A DNA stretch of 8,395 bases from Deltaproteobacteria bacterium. Its GTDB lineage: Bacteria > Desulfobacterota > Deferrimicrobia > Deferrimicrobiales > Deferrimicrobiaceae. Made by a program: the position numbers and the translations under genes. The notes under the pieces were generated by a model. The model searched no databases. It was not told the origin of the DNA and saw only the letters and a list, made by a program, of their open reading frames with translations. Location: the NCBI GenBank assembly GCA_021802685.1, contig JAJZRM010000108.1, forward strand, positions 1 through 8,395, given 5' to 3'. Within the stretch, counting starts at the first letter, position 1. Each line of letters opens with the position of its first letter. This document shows positions 6,950 to 8,395 of the stretch, piece by piece.

Positions 6950-7276
6950 ATGAAACGTTTCGCGATCCTGTTCCTGATGGCTGCCGCCGCCTCCGCGGCG
7001 GCGTTCTGCGTTCCCGGCGTCGCGTCGGCGGACGAGGTCAAGATGGTCGCCGTCATCACGACGATCGACATCGCGGGGTCCGACGCCACGACCGCGACGG
7101 TGACGCTCAAGGACACCAAGACCGATGCCGTGGTGACCGTGATCGTCAACGACGATATGACGCTCGACAAGTTCAAGGACCACCGGATCGTTCCGGGCGA
7201 CGAGATCCGCCTGAAATACGAGGTCCGGGACGGAAAAAACATCAGTAAATATTTCCGGAAGACGGCCGGCTGCTGA
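6950..7276 (+). CDS. Small secreted protein with C-terminal cysteine, function unknown
   Basis: The product is 108 residues, with start ATG at 6950 preceded by GAGGAGAG at 6938-6945, and 21 bases after the porin stop. Residues 1-27 are a clear signal peptide (cleavage at VASA-DEV). The mature 81 residues are rich in beta-prone, valine/threonine stretches (VKMVAVITTIDIAG; ATVTLKDTKTDAVVTVIV) followed by DKFKDHRIVPGDEIRLKYEV, which suggests a small beta-barrel of OB-fold or SH3 type. The last residue, in YFRKTAGC, is cysteine and is the only one in the mature protein. I do not recognise a named family. Its place between a porin and a multiheme cytochrome suggests a periplasmic accessory role such as a carrier, adaptor or maturation partner for the cytochrome; that is inference. 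Codon use resembles its neighbours and the frame is intact. Confidence 0.82.
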   Translation: MKRFAILFLMAAAASAAAFCVPGVASADEVKMVAVITTIDIAGSDATTATVTLKDTKTDAVVTVIVNDDMTLDKFKDHRIVPGDEIRLKYEVRDGKNISKYFRKTAGC

Positions 7277-7284
7277 TCTTATCG

Positions 7285-7311
7285 AGTCGCCTGGGGATTC
7301 CCCGGGCGACT
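7285..7311 (+). terminator. Strong intercistronic hairpin, possible partial terminator or mRNA processing site
   Basis: AGTCGCCTGGGG and CCCCGGGCGACT pair over 12 bases (one G-U) around a 3-base ATT loop, nine bases after the small-protein stop and about 20 bases before the cytochrome start. Only TTTC follows, so the U tract is short and termination would be leaky. It may lower cytochrome output relative to the porin, or protect the upstream mRNA. Confidence 0.6.
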
Positions 7312-7331
7312 TTCACGAACAGGAGAAGTAA

Positions 7332-8395
7332 TTGAAGCGATACCTGATCCTGCTGTCGCTGTTGTTGATCGCCGGGTCCGCCGCGCAGGCGAAGGAACAT
7401 CCCGGCAAGGCGTACATCGAGAAGAACGGATACGAAGGCCCTTCGACGTGCGAGGCGAAGGGGTGCCATCCGGGCACGGCGAAAGGGTTCCTCGACACGG
7501 TTCACTGGAAACACGCGTCCCCGGCGCCCAACGTCGAGGGATTGGAGCCGGGGGTGGAGTACGGGATGAAGAACCGCATCTACACGATGTGCAACGGCAA
7601 CGACATCGTGAACAACCTGAAGGAGATCCCGCCGAACCCGAAGACCGGGAAGACGAAGTTCACCGGGTGCAACACCTGCCACCCGGGGAACCACATCAGC
7701 GACGTCGGGAGCACGGGGAAGGAGGCGGAAAACGCGATCGACTGCCTCGTCTGCCACGCGTCGAAATACGATTTCCGCAAGCGGAAGGCGTACAAGGACG
7801 AGGCCGGCCGGGTCGTGATGGGGCAGGACCGCGGCAAGGAAGCCGCCCTGTCGGTCGGCCGTCCGGGAGTGAAGAACTGCATGGTATGCCACGAGGCGGC
7901 GGGCGGCGGGGTTCTCGTGAAGCGGGGGTTCGCTTTCACGAAGGATACCGACGTCCACGCAAAGAAGGGAATGGTCTGCGTGGACTGCCACGCGGCGAAG
8001 GGACACAGGATCCCGACCGGCTTCGACCCGAACAACTGGGCGAACGACGGCGTGCGCATCTCCTGCGCGGACTGCCACGACGGGAAGGTGCACAAGGACG
8101 ACGACCTGAACCGCCACACGGCGCGGATCGCCTGCCAGACGTGCCACATCCCGCGCACCGGCGGCGCCTTCGCGAAGGATTTCACCCGGTGGACCCAGGG
8201 GACCGACCATTTCTTCGAGCCGACGACCCTGAAACGGGAGGTGAACGAAACGATCCCCGTATACGCCTGGTACAACAAGACCGTGCGGAACGAGCCGCAT
8301 TTCATCGGACCGAAGGGAAACCGGCGGGAGAAGGAAAGCAGGATTTACCCTTTCAAGATCTTCGAGGGGAAAGCGTTCTTCGACCGGAAGACCGG
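7332..8395 (+). CDS. Multiheme cytochrome c, octaheme tetrathionate reductase-like (3' partial)
   Basis: The frame is open from a TTG start at 7332 to the window end (354 codons, no stop). The TTG is supported by AGGAG at 7321-7325, six bases upstream, and by a signal peptide following immediately (KRYLILLSLLLIAGSAAQA, cleavage near residue 20). Seven heme motifs are visible: one C-x4-CH at 40-46 and six CXXCH at 113 (CNTCH), 138 (CLVCH), 183 (CMVCH), 216 (CVDCH), 245 (CADCH) and 268 (CQTCH). Spare histidines near HWKH and HPGNH could be distal ligands. The order DTVHWKH, a cysteine in a YGMKN segment, NAIDCLVCH, then ARIACQTCHIP and PVYAWYNKT resembles the OTR family of Shewanella octaheme tetrathionate reductase. 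One more heme would be expected beyond the window. It is presumably periplasmic or surface-attached, reducing a sulfur, nitrogen or metal compound, or relaying electrons with the upstream porin. The cytochrome call is certain; the family and substrate are tentative. Confidence 0.9.
   Translation, partial: MKRYLILLSLLLIAGSAAQAKEHPGKAYIEKNGYEGPSTCEAKGCHPGTAKGFLDTVHWKHASPAPNVEGLEPGVEYGMKNRIYTMCNGNDIVNNLKEIPPNPKTGKTKFTGCNTCHPGNHISDVGSTGKEAENAIDCLVCHASKYDFRKRKAYKDEAGRVVMGQDRGKEAALSVGRPGVKNCMVCHEAAGGGVLVKRGFAFTKDTDVHAKKGMVCVDCHAAKGHRIPTGFDPNNWANDGVRISCADCHDGKVHKDDDLNRHTARIACQTCHIPRTGGAFAKDFTRWTQGTDHFFEPTTLKREVNETIPVYAWYNKTVRNEPHFIGPKGNRREKESRIYPFKIFEGKAFFDRKT

Noticed and set aside
7242..8300. Long open frame on the minus strand opposite the cytochrome gene
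   Set aside because: The plus frame encodes seven heme motifs and has no stop; the antisense product is valine- and arginine-rich without motifs.

Overview
This is a GC-rich window (mostly G/C at third codon positions) from what is probably an anaerobic, metal- or sulfur-respiring delta-type proteobacterium (Desulfobacterota/Desulfuromonadota, Geobacter-like). That placement is an inference from gene content: a YfiR/CHASE8 sensor set, a sigma-54 activator with PAS domains, an outer-membrane beta-barrel resembling the DUF3373 family of Geobacter relatives, and a multiheme cytochrome c. No rRNA, tRNA, CRISPR array, insertion sequence or integrase was seen.

Left block (1-3357, + strand): the 3' part of a TonB-dependent outer-membrane receptor, a YfiR-family (DUF4154) periplasmic protein whose reading frame begins at or just after the receptor stop, and a membrane-bound hybrid histidine kinase with a CHASE8-like periplasmic sensor (TM-CHASE8-TM-HAMP-HisKA-HATPase-REC). 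The three are tightly packed and look like one operon. They suggest an outer membrane to periplasm to inner membrane signalling chain in which YfiR restrains a kinase, where the studied YfiBNR system has YfiR restraining a diguanylate cyclase.

Middle (3364-5097, - strand): a sigma-54 enhancer-binding activator with two PAS domains, a AAA+ domain with intact Walker A, GAFTGA and Walker B, and a Fis-type HTH. Both PAS domains carry the same C-x8-C-x3-C-P cysteine pattern. Its 3' end abuts the kinase gene convergently, with six bases between the stops.

Intergenic control region (5098-5395): relatively AT-rich, with a cluster of TGTTWCA half-sites (one 17-bp palindrome and a tandem group), a separate TTCTT-GTG-AAGAA palindrome, and a very good -24/-12 sigma-54 promoter at 5328-5343 facing right. 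The simplest reading is that the divergent activator binds the repeats and drives the right-hand operon.

Right block (5396 to the window end, + strand): an outer-membrane beta-barrel channel, a small secreted protein ending in a lone cysteine, a strong intercistronic hairpin, and the first 354 codons of a multiheme cytochrome c with seven heme-binding motifs. Its layout resembles the octaheme tetrathionate reductase (OTR) family. Together they suggest a sigma-54-controlled respiratory module in the periplasm and outer membrane. The electron acceptor cannot be read from the sequence.
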